Of a stretch of DNA of 64,000 nucleotides, positions 1 to 9,754 are shown one piece after another. The number at the start of each line of letters is the position of its first letter. Position 1 is the stretch's first letter. A model generated the notes under the pieces. The model searched no databases and was not told the DNA's origin. It worked only from the letters and a program-made list of their open reading frames with translations. Source of the DNA: Poriferisodalis sp965262965 (GTDB lineage Bacteria; Actinomycetota; Acidimicrobiia; Acidimicrobiales; Poriferisodalaceae); the NCBI RefSeq assembly GCF_965262965.1, contig NZ_OZ253573.1, positions 868,001 through 932,000 on the forward strand. The letters run 5' to 3'. Made by a program: the position numbers and the translations under genes.

Positions 1-951
1 TTCCTCGATCTGTTCGAGTGTGCCCAGCTGTACAGGAATCAGACCCGACAAGTCGTTGTGCGAGAGATTCAGCCTCAACAAGCTGTTCAAGCCGCCGAAC
101 TCCGCGCGTATCTCGCCGGTGAGGCGATTGGCGCTCAGGTCGAGCCACCTCAGGCTGCTCAAGCCGCCGATCTGTGCGGGGATGGCGCCCTCTAACTGGT
201 TGCGGCTCAGGTCGAGCCACTCAAGGAGCTCCAGCGCACCGAGCTCGACTGGAACCTCGCCCGAGAACCGGTTGCCGCTTCCGTGAAAATGCGTGAGCGA
301 TGCGAGCCGGCCCAACTCCGCGGGAATCGGCCGCGAGAAACTGTTTGTGCGTACATCGAGCACTCGCAGGACCGCAAGTTCGCCAAGCTCAGTTGGCAGC
401 GCGCCCCACAGCCCGTTGTTGCGCACGTTGAGAACCTCGAGCTGCGCGAGGTCGCCGATCTCTGGGGGAATCGGCCGTTCCAATCGGTTGCTGCTCAAGT
501 CAAGAACGCGCAGCCCGCTGAGCGCACTCAATTCACCGGGAATCTCGCCGACAATCTCGTTGTAGCTGAGATCCAGAACTTCGAGACGGTCGAGCACACC
601 GAGGCCAGTCGGAAGCTGCCCGGACAGCCCGTTGTCGGGCAGACGAAGCGCAATCACCCTTCCATCGCGGTCGGTGGTCACGCCGTGCCAATGCTCCAAC
701 GGAGCCTCGCTGCCCCACAATGCTGCGTTGCGCCAGTTCGCTCCGTCGGTCGCTTCGTAGAGCTCCAGCAGGGCCTTGCGGTCGGGCGGTTGCGACGACG
801 TCTCCTGCGCACCGCTGACGCCGGCAGCAGCTACGAGCCACACGGCCACCGCTGTGAGCACGGCGCCGAATCGCAGGGCCAGCTGCGTCGGCGTCTTCTG
901 AGACCGCGGGCCGTTCGCTTGACGCTTCAACCCGCGTCGCTTGTGGTGCAT
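1..951 (-). CDS. Leucine-rich-repeat protein, C-terminus outside window
   Basis: Partial gene: 317 codons from the ATG at 951 to the left edge with no stop, so the C-terminus is missing. The N-terminus is basic, then residues ~24-48 are hydrophobic and Ala-rich, fitting a signal peptide or membrane anchor. Residues ~57-80 carry the cap segment (ALLELYEATDGANW) that commonly precedes bacterial LRRs. About nine 24-residue repeats of the form LxxLDLSxNxLxGxIPxEL follow, i.e. the plant-specific LRR subtype. The fold is a solenoid normally used for protein binding; the partner is unknown. Because it looks exported, a surface or periplasmic-side role is likely. The plus-strand ORFs over this stretch are shadows of the repeats. 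Confidence 0.85.
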   Translation of the reverse strand, partial: MHHKRRGLKRQANGPRSQKTPTQLALRFGAVLTAVAVWLVAAAGVSGAQETSSQPPDRKALLELYEATDGANWRNAALWGSEAPLEHWHGVTTDRDGRVIALRLPDNGLSGQLPTGLGVLDRLEVLDLSYNEIVGEIPGELSALSGLRVLDLSSNRLERPIPPEIGDLAQLEVLNVRNNGLWGALPTELGELAVLRVLDVRTNSFSRPIPAELGRLASLTHFHGSGNRFSGEVPVELGALELLEWLDLSRNQLEGAIPAQIGGLSSLRWLDLSANRLTGEIRAEFGGLNSLLRLNLSHNDLSGLIPVQLGTLEQIEE

Positions 952-1103
952 CGATGGGACCGTACACGAGCACTCGCGCAACCCTTGGGAACATGGCAAC
1001 GCCAGCACGAAGCGACTGCGACCCGCAGCGTGTCGATCAGTTGTGCCGGTCCGCAATCGCTTCAGAGGAGCGCTGCATTGCTTTGGGTACTCCCGAAGAT
1101 CCC

Positions 1104-1946
1104 CTAATTCGCCGACACGGCCTCGAGGACGAAGTCGTAGTCGCAGCGATCGCCGCTCATGTCGACGACGAGCGAATCGCGCACGCCGAAGACCGCATCG
1201 CTGTCGAGGTAGTCGCTGGCTGCGTCGAACAGGTGGGTGATCACGGTCTTGTGATCCGCTGCTGCGACCACGAAATGCATGTGCCCGGGACGCCAGTTGT
1301 GCCGTCCGTTCTCGAACAGCAAGTCTCCCGCCGGGCCGTCGCCAGGAATCTGATACGGGACCGGGCGGATGCCCTTGATCTCGTAGGCGCCATCGCTGCC
1401 CGTCGTGAAGATGCCGCGCATGTTCATCGGCGTTTGGCTGCCGTCCTGTACGTCGTAGAAGCCGTTGGATGCGGTCTCCCACACATCGAGCGTCGCCCCT
1501 TCGATGGGGTTGCTATCGAGCCCGAGCACACGGCCGGCAAAGGTCACCTCGCGGTCGTCGTCCATGGAATCGGTGATGATCGATTCCCCAATCACACGGT
1601 GCGGTGCCCCCTCGACGTGAAACGGGCCGAACACCGTCGGCTCGGTCGAGCCTTCAGCCGCCACGTGATTGATCATCTCGACGAGCATCGATACGCCGAT
1701 CGTGTCCGACAGCAAGATGAACTCCTGCCGCTGGTCATCGCACATCTGGCCCGTGCGGGTCAGCACTTCGATGCCGGCGAACCACTCCTCCCGGGTCAAA
1801 CCGACCTCCGCGACGAACTCGTGGAGGTGCCGGATGAGCGCCTTGGTTATCTCGGCGAGCCGCGGATTGGGCGAGTTGTCGTAGGCCGCCAGCACCTCGG
1901 CGAGGTGGGCCTCCGGGGTCATTGCTTCGGAGCTGTTTTCCGTCAT
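1104..1946 (-). CDS. Intradiol ring-cleavage dioxygenase (catechol/hydroxyquinol 1,2-dioxygenase type)
   Basis: A 280-residue protein with the N-terminal helical intradiol domain (~1-95) and the catalytic beta-sandwich (~96-280). Visible signatures are the FGPFHVEGAP stretch, Tyr in GFYDVQ, Tyr in PVPYQIP, and the His pair in RPGHMHF; two Tyr and two His bind the non-haem Fe(III) in this family. It would cleave a catechol or hydroxyquinol ring between the two hydroxyls. The GPFHVEGAP-type sequence resembles hydroxyquinol enzymes, but the substrate is inferred. The start at 1946 is chosen over an upstream in-frame start at 1979 because AGGAGG lies four bases before it. It is followed on the same strand by a VOC gene and a luciferase-like gene, suggesting an aromatic catabolic cluster. 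Confidence 0.9.
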   Translation of the reverse strand: MTENSSEAMTPEAHLAEVLAAYDNSPNPRLAEITKALIRHLHEFVAEVGLTREEWFAGIEVLTRTGQMCDDQRQEFILLSDTIGVSMLVEMINHVAAEGSTEPTVFGPFHVEGAPHRVIGESIITDSMDDDREVTFAGRVLGLDSNPIEGATLDVWETASNGFYDVQDGSQTPMNMRGIFTTGSDGAYEIKGIRPVPYQIPGDGPAGDLLFENGRHNWRPGHMHFVVAAADHKTVITHLFDAASDYLDSDAVFGVRDSLVVDMSGDRCDYDFVLEAVSAN

Positions 1947-2036
1947 GACGCCTCCTGCGATCTCGTCAGCGCCCGACACGCTCCCGTGCAGCCTCAGGTG
2001 TTCCGCCGGACTCAGGTGGCGTGATGCGCCCCTGGT

Positions 2037-2720
2037 TCACTCCGCGGCCACCGGAGGGGTGGTCTCGCTCATCCTGTCCCACACCACCTGGTCCGGCAGA
2101 TTCATCACCATGTCGTAGTGATCGGTGGGCATCAACCGGGGCATACCTGTAGCGGAAGAGGGCTGTGGGACGGGTCCGGCCGGTCGGGCGTATTCGGCGG
2201 GGTACTTCAGCGCCTCGAGCTCGGCGTCGGAGATCTCGCACAGCCCCAGAACCTCGGGGTCCACCCACTGCTCGACTGGGATGGCCGACCCGCAGGCCAC
2301 TTCGAGCGCCAGACCCTCGGGGCCGGCGAAGTAGATCGACTGGATGAAGCCATGGTCGATCGGTCCGAAGACCTGCACGCCCCGGTCTCGAATGCGATCC
2401 CGCAGCGACATCAGGTCTTCGAATGTGTCGACGTTGAAGGCGACATGCTGCATGGTGCCCGCGGTGACTGGCTCGCCGGGACCGCCTGCATGGGTGACAC
2501 CCAGATCGATGTCCTTGGCGTTGTCAGGGTGCTGAACGAACGCCACGTAGCTGGCGGGCGCCAGCTCCACGAATCCGTGGTAGGTGCCGTCCACGCCGTG
2601 CATCCAATACAAGGCCTTCAGCGGCAGCCCCAGCACATCGCACCAGAACTCCAGCTGGCCCTTCATGTCGCGTGTCGACAAGGCGAGGTGATTCACCCCG
2701 TTGGGATGTAGTGCAGTCAT
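2037..2720 (-). CDS. VOC-family extradiol dioxygenase-like protein
   Basis: A 227-residue vicinal-oxygen-chelate protein with two beta-alpha-beta-beta-beta modules starting at NHLALSTRDM (~9) and MQHVAFN (~105). The putative metal triad is His in NHLAL, His in QHVAF and Glu in LALEV, as in type I extradiol dioxygenases and glyoxalases. It may cleave or isomerise an aromatic intermediate together with the neighbouring intradiol enzyme; the substrate is not predictable. The C-terminal ~60 residues are Pro-rich and end in a helix, longer than the minimal fold. The start at ATG 2720 is preferred to 2762 because homologous sequence begins here and the preceding 14 residues are basic and low complexity. 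Confidence 0.8.
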   Translation of the reverse strand: MTALHPNGVNHLALSTRDMKGQLEFWCDVLGLPLKALYWMHGVDGTYHGFVELAPASYVAFVQHPDNAKDIDLGVTHAGGPGEPVTAGTMQHVAFNVDTFEDLMSLRDRIRDRGVQVFGPIDHGFIQSIYFAGPEGLALEVACGSAIPVEQWVDPEVLGLCEISDAELEALKYPAEYARPAGPVPQPSSATGMPRLMPTDHYDMVMNLPDQVVWDRMSETTPPVAAE

Positions 2721-2860
2721 CTGTGCAGCCCTTCTGCGGTGCTTTCGCGGACCCGCCGACACGGGCGCCGCGCAGGCACGACACGCTGGCGAGCAACACA
2801 GGCCGTGCCTGCACTGCCGACTATAGGCCCAGCACTTCTCAGCGATCTAACTGAGCCTGC

Positions 2861-3871
2861 TCAGTGTGACGCCATCGGGGCAATCACGTGCTCGGCGAAC
2901 AAATCGAACGAACGGTCCACCTCATAGGCGGAGAGGTCACCCCAAGCGAACACCCCCACGAAGTAGTCGGTGCCCGCCTCGGTGGCGAACCGCTCGCAAT
3001 GCTCACGGATGGTCTGAGGCGAACCGACGACGACGGCTTCGAAGTGCTTGGCCTTGTCGTAGTCGCCGCCGAGCGTGGGGTCATTGGGCGGGATCATCTC
3101 GTAGCGCCGGAACAGCCGGGTCAAGTGCTCGGTGAACGCGACCCATGTCCTGCGTCCGATGTCGTCCGCTTCGGCGTCGGTCGGCGCCACGACCAATCGG
3201 CGGAGCCCCCCGATCATCGGCGAGTGGTGCCTGCCGAGGCCGTCAACTCGGAGCAGCTCGTGGTAACGGGCCGTGCTTGCGGCCACGGCAGCCAGCGGCC
3301 CAGCGGCCATTGTGCGCACGCCCATTTCGGCGGCTGTCTCAAGCTGGCCCGGGCGCCACAGCGGCGGGTAGGGCTTCTGGTACGGCTCGAACTCGATCGG
3401 CATATCGGCGAACGAATGGAACTGCCCTTCGAAGCTGAAGTTCCCGGTGGTCTGCATGGCAGCCAGGATCAGATCCAGCGACTCGTCGGTCTGTGCGATG
3501 GCGTCGTCGGGGTCGAGCCCCCACAGCAGATGCTCGGGCACGCTGATGCCCTTGCCGAAGCCGACCTCGAGGCGGCCTTCGGAGAGCTGGTCGAGCATGC
3601 ACAGTTCCTCGGCCAGCCGGATCGGGTGGTAGAAGGGCAGCAGGTGCACCAGCGAGCAGATGCGGATGCGGCTGGTGCGTTCGACGGCCGCAGCCAGGTA
3701 CACGTTGATGCTGGGTGCGGCGTCGAGCGGGATGAGGTGGTGCTCGGACTTGTGCCACCCCCACACCCCGGCCTCCTCTGCCCGTACCAGCAGGTCGAGC
3801 CGGTGCCGGTAGAGCTCATGCCACGGCACGTCGCCGGGTTGTTCCAGCTGGTCGAAGATGCCGAAGCGCAT
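2861..3871 (-). CDS. Luciferase-like (LLM class) flavin-dependent monooxygenase
   Basis: A 336-residue TIM-barrel flavoprotein of the bacterial luciferase superfamily. It shows the N-terminal MRFGIFDQ strand, WHKSEHHL (the SEHH motif of the family), the RTSRIRIC strand, HPIRLAEEL and GRLEVGFGKG. Such enzymes use reduced FMN or F420 to oxygenate or oxidise small substrates. The ATG at 3871 begins directly at the conserved first beta strand; the longer in-frame extension to 4387 overlaps the FAD gene and has no family resemblance. It sits downstream of the FAD oxidoreductase on the same strand with a 118-bp gap. A relative lies at 62471-63592. Confidence 0.88.
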   Translation of the reverse strand: MRFGIFDQLEQPGDVPWHELYRHRLDLLVRAEEAGVWGWHKSEHHLIPLDAAPSINVYLAAAVERTSRIRICSLVHLLPFYHPIRLAEELCMLDQLSEGRLEVGFGKGISVPEHLLWGLDPDDAIAQTDESLDLILAAMQTTGNFSFEGQFHSFADMPIEFEPYQKPYPPLWRPGQLETAAEMGVRTMAAGPLAAVAASTARYHELLRVDGLGRHHSPMIGGLRRLVVAPTDAEADDIGRRTWVAFTEHLTRLFRRYEMIPPNDPTLGGDYDKAKHFEAVVVGSPQTIREHCERFATEAGTDYFVGVFAWGDLSAYEVDRSFDLFAEHVIAPMASH

Positions 3872-3989
3872 GAGCGGCGAGAGTACTTGTGCGCCGGGCG
3901 GTCGGCCGAGGTGGGCGCGAGATTCAGCGAGGTCACAGCGCTGATGGCAGCGCGACGTTCCGTCGGCCGGGGCGGGCGCAGTTCCTAGT

Positions 3990-5198
3990 TCAGATGATGG
4001 CGCTCTCGACGAACGGACGGTTCTCAACAATGCGCTGATACCCGAGCGGCGTGAGGTCGAGCGTGCGGTACTCGCCGTAAGCGATCCACTCCGAGACGGC
4101 ACGGCCGATGGCCGGCGACTGCTGCATGCCGTGGCCGGAGAACCCGTTGGCGAAGATGAAGTTGCCGACCTCGTGGTGGGGCCCAACCACGACGTTGTGA
4201 TCGAGCGTGTTGTAGGCGTAGTGACCAGCCCACTGGCTGGTGACCTTGAGACGCTCAAAGGCGGGAACGCGGTGGACCAGCACGGGCCATACCTTGTCCT
4301 CGAAGATGTCGCGGTCCATGGAGAAGTCGTCGTAGTCGACGGCGGGATCGACATCGGGAGTGCAGCCGCACATGTAGGCGGCGCCATCGCTGCGCATGTG
4401 AACGCCGGTGGGATCGATAGTCAGCGGCAGGGCGCGGTCGAGCGGTTCGGCAGCCTCGAATATGAACGTGTAGCGCTTGCGCGGCTCGACCGGCAGGGTT
4501 GCGCCCGCCATTGCCGCCACGTCCACCGCTCGCGGACCTGCTGCGTTGACGAGCGCCCCGCTCCTGACGGTTTCACCTGAGGCCAGCACGACTGCGTCGA
4601 CCCGACCTGATTGCACGACCAGGTCCGCAACCTCGCCGGTCACGTACTCGACGCCGTTCTGGCGAGCCTTTCGGCGCCACCAGTCGAACATCGTGCCCGA
4701 GTCGAAATAGCCCTCATCGACAAGGTTGTGGCTGCCGCAGACGATGTCGTCGACGTTGTAGAAGGGGTAGTCGGCCTTGATCTGCGCCGGGCTCATGATG
4801 CGGGTGCCGGCGCCGAGTTCGGACTGGATGGCCTGGTTGCGTCGCAGCGTGGCGGCGAAGTCCTCGTCGCCTGCGAGGTACATGTAGCCGAAGTGGTGCA
4901 CGAACAGGTCAGGGATTTCGGGGTCACCGCCGAGACGCTCCCGAAAGTTGCGCACGAAGTCGGCGCCGAAGCGCGAGATCTGCACGTTCAGCGGGTTCGA
5001 GAACTGCTGGCGCATACAGCTGTTGGTCAGCGATGTCGAGGCCTGCGCATAGCTCGGGTCGCGTTCGACGACCAGCACGGTGCCGTCGAAGTCTTCGTTG
5101 GCCGACAGCGCCCAAGCAATGGACGAGCCGATGACCGCGCCGCCCACGATCACGACGTCGTAGGTGTCACGCAGGGGCGCTTCGTGGGCAGTGGGCAT
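3990..5198 (-). CDS. FAD-dependent DAO-family oxidoreductase
   Basis: A 402-residue member of the D-amino-acid oxidase / sarcosine and dimethylglycine oxidase family. The FAD-binding Rossmann motif GGAVIGSS lies at ~19-26, with the ERDPSYAQAST segment after it. The conserved C-terminal FAD contact NFIFANGFSGHGMQQSPA is at ~345-365. It probably oxidises a C-N bond of an amine or N-methylated amino acid. The residue that normally attaches FAD covalently in sarcosine oxidase cannot be assigned with confidence. It is divergent from the SDR at 5322, with a 123-bp intergenic region that must hold both promoters. Confidence 0.88.
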   Translation of the reverse strand: MPTAHEAPLRDTYDVVIVGGAVIGSSIAWALSANEDFDGTVLVVERDPSYAQASTSLTNSCMRQQFSNPLNVQISRFGADFVRNFRERLGGDPEIPDLFVHHFGYMYLAGDEDFAATLRRNQAIQSELGAGTRIMSPAQIKADYPFYNVDDIVCGSHNLVDEGYFDSGTMFDWWRRKARQNGVEYVTGEVADLVVQSGRVDAVVLASGETVRSGALVNAAGPRAVDVAAMAGATLPVEPRKRYTFIFEAAEPLDRALPLTIDPTGVHMRSDGAAYMCGCTPDVDPAVDYDDFSMDRDIFEDKVWPVLVHRVPAFERLKVTSQWAGHYAYNTLDHNVVVGPHHEVGNFIFANGFSGHGMQQSPAIGRAVSEWIAYGEYRTLDLTPLGYQRIVENRPFVESAII

Positions 5199-5321
5199 TC
5201 GTTACGGTCCTGATGTGAGTGGAGACGATTCCGGACGGTCAGATGATGGCAGCACGCCGCGTAGCTGTGAGAGGCACCGGAGCATCTCGAGCACATCGGG
5301 GACGACTTGGGGGTCAGGACT

Positions 5322-6092
5322 ATGAGACTGCAAGCCAAGGTGGCCCTGATCACTGGTGCGGGCAGTGGCATCGGCCGAGCTACAGCGCTGCGCTTCGCCG
5401 CTGAGGGAGCGCGCATAGTTGCAGTCGACATTGCCCCCTCGAATGAGGAGACCGTGGCCGAGGTGAATGCCGCCGGCGGTGAGGCCATCGCAGTGCGTGC
5501 CGATGTCGCCGTCGAGTCGGACGTGGCCGCTGCGTTCGGCCGGGCCGAATCGGAGTTCGGCCAGCTTGACGTGGCATTCAACAACGCGGGGATCATGCTG
5601 GACGCCGACACGGACGCCATCTCGACCCGTGACGAGACCATCGACCGAACCTTCGACGTCAACGTGAAGGGTGTGCTGTACGGCTGCAAGCACGCCATCG
5701 AAGCGATGCGCCGCTCGGGTGGCGGATCGATCATCAACACCGCCTCGTTCGTGGCATCGGTCGGCGCGGCGACGCCGCAGATTGCCTACACCGCCTCCAA
5801 GGGCGCCGTGTTGTCGTTGACCCGGGAACTCGCTGTGGTGCACGCCCGCGAGAACATCCGGGTGAATGCGCTCTCGCCCGGCCCGCTGCGCACCGAGATG
5901 CTCATGTCGTTCCTCGACACCCACGAGAAACGGCAGCGGCGCCTGGTCCATGTGCCCATGGGCAGGTTCGGCGAAGCCGACGAAATGGCTTCCGCGGCCC
6001 TGTTCCTGGCATCCGATGATTCCTCATACATGACCGGCGCCAACCTGCAAGTCGACGGCGGCCTGACCGCCGCCTACGTCACTCCCGAGTAG
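5322..6092 (+). CDS. Short-chain dehydrogenase/reductase (SDR)
   Basis: A 256-residue classical SDR. Visible motifs are the NAD(P) turn TGAGSGIG (~13-20), NNAG, the catalytic Ser in NTASF and YTASK carrying Tyr and Lys. It would interconvert an alcohol and a ketone with NAD(P)H. The acidic residue after beta-2 (VAVDIAPS) suggests NAD(H) preference. The ATG at 5322 is used; the only earlier in-frame start is a TTG at 5307. A G-rich Shine-Dalgarno stretch lies just before the ATG. Confidence 0.9.
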   Translation: MRLQAKVALITGAGSGIGRATALRFAAEGARIVAVDIAPSNEETVAEVNAAGGEAIAVRADVAVESDVAAAFGRAESEFGQLDVAFNNAGIMLDADTDAISTRDETIDRTFDVNVKGVLYGCKHAIEAMRRSGGGSIINTASFVASVGAATPQIAYTASKGAVLSLTRELAVVHARENIRVNALSPGPLRTEMLMSFLDTHEKRQRRLVHVPMGRFGEADEMASAALFLASDDSSYMTGANLQVDGGLTAAYVTPE

Positions 6093-6231
6093 CGCTGCCG
6101 GCAGGCACCGTCACACCCTGGGCGAATGTGCGACTCGACGTCGCTTCGAGGCCGTCCCACAGGCGCAAGTAGTGTCCGAACAAGAGCGTCACGGCGGACG
6201 ATTACCGCAGAATCGACACCTGGAGGACGGG

Positions 6232-8577
6232 ATGCTGGGTCCATATCGCGTGCTGGATCTCACCGATGACCGGTGCTGGTTCGCCGGCAATCTGCTGGCA
6301 CAACTCGGCGCCGATGTGGTGCTGGTGGAGCCTCCCGGCGGCTGGCCGCGCGGCTATGCCCACGATGCGTACAACCGTGGCAAGCGCTCGGTCGTCTCCG
6401 CCAGCGCCGACGAGGTGGCTGCGCTGGCGGCCGATGCCGATGTCGTGCTGCACAACGACGGCACGCCCTTCAGCATCGATCTCTCGGCCCTCCGGGACGC
6501 CAACGATCAGCTCGTCACGGTCCACATCACTCCATGGGGCGAGACCGGGCCGAAGGCCAGTTGGCGTGCCACCGACCTGACCCTGTTTGCGTCCAGCGGC
6601 CAGCTCGCGGTGACCGGGGACAGCGACCGGCCGCCAGTGCGTATCAGCATTCCTCAGGCGTGGTTGCACGCCTCGGCGCAAGCCGCCGTCGCCGCACTCG
6701 TCGCACTCGAGCACCGAGCCAGAATCGGCTGCGGCCAGCACATTGACCTGTCGACACAGCAGGCGGTGTGCGAGACAGCGCTTTCGGCGGTTCTGTACGC
6801 CCCCGCCGGAATCGCCGAAGTCCAGCGCGAGGCCGGTGGCGTGCGCTTCGGCGACTTGATGCTGCGCACGATCTACCCCTGCAAAGACGGGTACGTCATC
6901 GTCACGGTCGCCTTTGGTCCGATGATCGGGCCGATGGTGCGTCGCTACCTCGAGTGGATGCACGAGGAAGGCTTCTGCGACACCGAAACGCTCAACAAGG
7001 ACTGGGTCAACTTCGCCCTGCAGCTGCAAGCGGGCGAGGAAACCATCGACGTCGTCGAAGGCGTGATGGAAGACATCGCCCGCTTTTGTCTGACCAAGAC
7101 CAAGGCGGAGATGATCGAGCGAGGGTTGCGCGACTCGCTGCTGGTGTGCCCCGTGAACAGCCTCGCCGACGTCCTCGACAGCCCGCAGCTGGCGGCGCGG
7201 GACTTCTGGGATGATCTCGACGGCGTCCACATGCCGGGTCGCTTCGTGCTTGCGAGCCGAAGCCCCTTGGCGCCAATGGCGCGGGCGCCCGAAGTTGGCG
7301 AGCACAGCGAGGAAGTTCGAGCCGCAAGCGCCGCCGCGCAGCGTTCGGTTCCGGTGCAGTTGCCAGAGGGTGCTCGCTCGGACAAGCCTCTGGCCGGGTT
7401 GAAGGTCGCCGATCTGGCCTGGGTGGCAGCCGCACCGCTTGCCACCAAGATCCTCGCCCACTGGGGAGCCACGGTCGTCCGGGTGGAGACGCAGAACCGG
7501 CCGTGTCTGTTGCGGGGCGCGTTGGGCCACCGCGACGACGTGGCTGACCAAGAGAACGCCATTGCTTGGCATTCCTCGAATGCCAACAAGATGACCATCT
7601 CGCTCGACCTGAGCAAGCCTGAAGCCCGCGAGGTCGTCCGCGATCTCATCGCGTGGGCCGACGTGGCCATCGAGTCCTTCACTCCGGGCACGCTGGCCGC
7701 CTGGGGACTCAGTTACGACGACCTGCGCGAGGTCAACCAGGAACTCGTGATGCTCTCGAGCTGCGTGATGGGCCAGACCGGACCGCAACGCCGTTTCGCC
7801 GGATTCGGGAATATGGCAGCGTCGATTGCGGGCTTCTTCGACATCACCGGCTGGGCTGACCGCGGTCCCGCCGGGCCGTACCTCGCATACACCGACTACT
7901 GCTCGCCCCGATTCACCGTCTGCGCCCTGCTCGCCGCGCTCGACCACCGTCGGCGAACCGGGCAGGGCCAGCATCTGGATTTCTCACAGATGGAAGCCGC
8001 GGTGCACATGCTGGCGCCGGCCATCGCCGAGATGCAGGCCACCGGCAATCGGCGCACTCGCCGTGGCAATGAGGACGACGTCATGGTCCCCCACGGCGTG
8101 TACTCAGCAGCCGGCAACGACGAGTGGATCGCCATCGCTGTCGAAGGCGACGAGCAGTGGCACTCGCTCGCCATCGAGATGCGCCGCAATGACCTCGCCG
8201 ATCTGGGCCACAGCAGTCGTCGAGAGCGGCAGACCGAACTGGATGAGATCGTCACCGCCTTCACTGCCCGGCAGAACGGTCCCGGCGTCATGCATCGCTT
8301 GCAAGCGCACGGCATCGCCGCCCACTACGTCCAGAACTCAGGCGCCTGCATCGACGATCCGCAGCTCGCCCACCGCGGCCACTTCCAATGGGCCCCCCAC
8401 CAGTACGCCCGCCGCACCATCGTCGATGCGATGCCGTACACCATGTCAGAGGCTTCGAACGGATTTGACTGGGCTGGGCCGACGTACGGCGAGCACGCCA
8501 TGGAAGTCCTCGGCGACATCCTCGGCTACGACGCCGACCAGATCGCCGAACTCGCAATGGCCGAAGCCTTGGAGTGA
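6232..8577 (+). CDS. Tandem (double) CaiB/BaiF CoA-transferase family III protein
   Basis: A 781-residue protein made of two fused family III CoA-transferase halves, roughly 1-385 and 395-781; single-unit members are ~380-400 residues. Half one begins MLGPYRVLDLTDDR with AQLGADVVLVEPPGG. Half two begins PLAGLKVADLAWV with ILAHWGATVVRVET. Each half contains the GxGQHxD(L/F)S segment leading to the helix that carries the catalytic acid. In half one the aligned position appears to be Gln (STQQAV), in half two Glu (SQMEAA), so the halves may not be equally active; this is an alignment by eye. The start at 6232 is chosen over a GTG at 6172 because GGAGG lies five bases upstream. Family III enzymes move CoA between acids. 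Confidence 0.87.
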   Translation: MLGPYRVLDLTDDRCWFAGNLLAQLGADVVLVEPPGGWPRGYAHDAYNRGKRSVVSASADEVAALAADADVVLHNDGTPFSIDLSALRDANDQLVTVHITPWGETGPKASWRATDLTLFASSGQLAVTGDSDRPPVRISIPQAWLHASAQAAVAALVALEHRARIGCGQHIDLSTQQAVCETALSAVLYAPAGIAEVQREAGGVRFGDLMLRTIYPCKDGYVIVTVAFGPMIGPMVRRYLEWMHEEGFCDTETLNKDWVNFALQLQAGEETIDVVEGVMEDIARFCLTKTKAEMIERGLRDSLLVCPVNSLADVLDSPQLAARDFWDDLDGVHMPGRFVLASRSPLAPMARAPEVGEHSEEVRAASAAAQRSVPVQLPEGARSDKPLAGLKVADLAWVAAAPLATKILAHWGATVVRVETQNRPCLLRGALGHRDDVADQENAIAWHSSNANKMTISLDLSKPEAREVVRDLIAWADVAIESFTPGTLAAWGLSYDDLREVNQELVMLSSCVMGQTGPQRRFAGFGNMAASIAGFFDITGWADRGPAGPYLAYTDYCSPRFTVCALLAALDHRRRTGQGQHLDFSQMEAAVHMLAPAIAEMQATGNRRTRRGNEDDVMVPHGVYSAAGNDEWIAIAVEGDEQWHSLAIEMRRNDLADLGHSSRRERQTELDEIVTAFTARQNGPGVMHRLQAHGIAAHYVQNSGACIDDPQLAHRGHFQWAPHQYARRTIVDAMPYTMSEASNGFDWAGPTYGEHAMEVLGDILGYDADQIAELAMAEALE

Positions 8578-9723
8578 CGACCTTGTCGGCGCGATGAATT
8601 CCTGCGCAACGTGGCCGTCGAGGCGCAATACGCGTCCAACCGGCTCTTTCCGGCCATCCTTGTGATCTGTGCCCGTGGTCGCCGATCGCATCTATGTGCC
8701 CAAGACATACCGCGTTCAGGCTGACCGGACCGCCGTCGTCGAAGTCATCGAAGACGCGATCGTTGCAAGCGACGCGCGATTGATCTACAGCTCCTTTCGT
8801 TCGGAAGCGATTGCACCGATGTACTTCGGTGCCGAGGATCACGCAGGGCATCGCTACGGGCTTCTCGTGTACCCCTTCACAACGACAAGACGCGAGACCC
8901 GCAACCGACCAAAGGGCGAACGCAGAACCCAGATTCGATTCGGCGATCCCACGCGTGAACGAGACCTCCAGAATCCGCTGGCTCGTGACACGGCCGGAGT
9001 TGACGTCACGCTTGTGCTGTGCGTCGACCCCGCGGAACGCTTCATCGTCGGGCTTGATCCACTTATCTACGCCGATCTGCCGATGGGAATCTCCGTCTAC
9101 TACAACGACCGCCACATTGAGCATGCTGCGGAGTACGGCTGGGCAGTGTGGGAGCGTCAAAAGACCGGCGGACAACGCCGCACGACTTTGGAAGGCCTGG
9201 AGACCCTGGTCGGATTTCGGCCCGAGCGACTCCTTGACTACGCCCGGTTCGAGTCGCAGGCGTCGGGACTCGGGCTCTCTCCAAGCTTGCGGCAAGTGCT
9301 CGCGGAGAATCATGCGAGTCCACCTCATGAGCCTCACCAGCTCGAAGCGACCTTCAGTCTCGATGCCAGCGCGATTCTCGACATCGTCAATCGGAACTTC
9401 CGACTCAAAGTTGCGGTGCGGGGCGGCGTCGCCGAACATCATCTCGAACGCTGCCTTCATGATGTTCCAGAGATCTGCGCAGTGACTGGGATCGATGAAG
9501 ACGGCCGGCCCGATTTCGAGATACGGGTGAACGACGGGCGCCGGCTCTTGATCGAATGCAAGACCGCAAGTCCGAAGCAGTATGCGAACGGTGACTACAA
9601 AGTCGAGGTACAGAAGAGCCGTGACTCTGGCGCCGGCCGCAAGTACGCCTGGGATCAGTTCGACATCTTGGCGGCGTGCCTGTTCTCGGCTACTGGTATT
9701 TGGGAGTTCCGATTCCGATGGGC

Positions 9724-9754
9724 CACTGATCGGCCCTTCGCCTTTTGTTGGGAT
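9724..9754. repeat. Left target duplication and terminal inverted repeat of the ISL3-type element
   Basis: CACTGATC at 9724-9731 is the target duplication. It is followed by the 23-bp left inverted repeat at 9732-9754, ending CTTTTGTTGGGAT. The left repeat matches the right one at 20 of 23 positions. Confidence 0.88.

Noticed and set aside
20..1107. Several plus-strand ORFs over the first kilobase
   Set aside because: They are antisense shadows of the leucine-rich-repeat gene on the minus strand, which explains all of the periodic pattern.
3872..4387. 170-residue N-terminal extension of the luciferase-like gene
   Set aside because: It overlaps the FAD oxidoreductase, is Ser/Thr/Arg-rich shadow sequence, and the conserved family start is at 3871.
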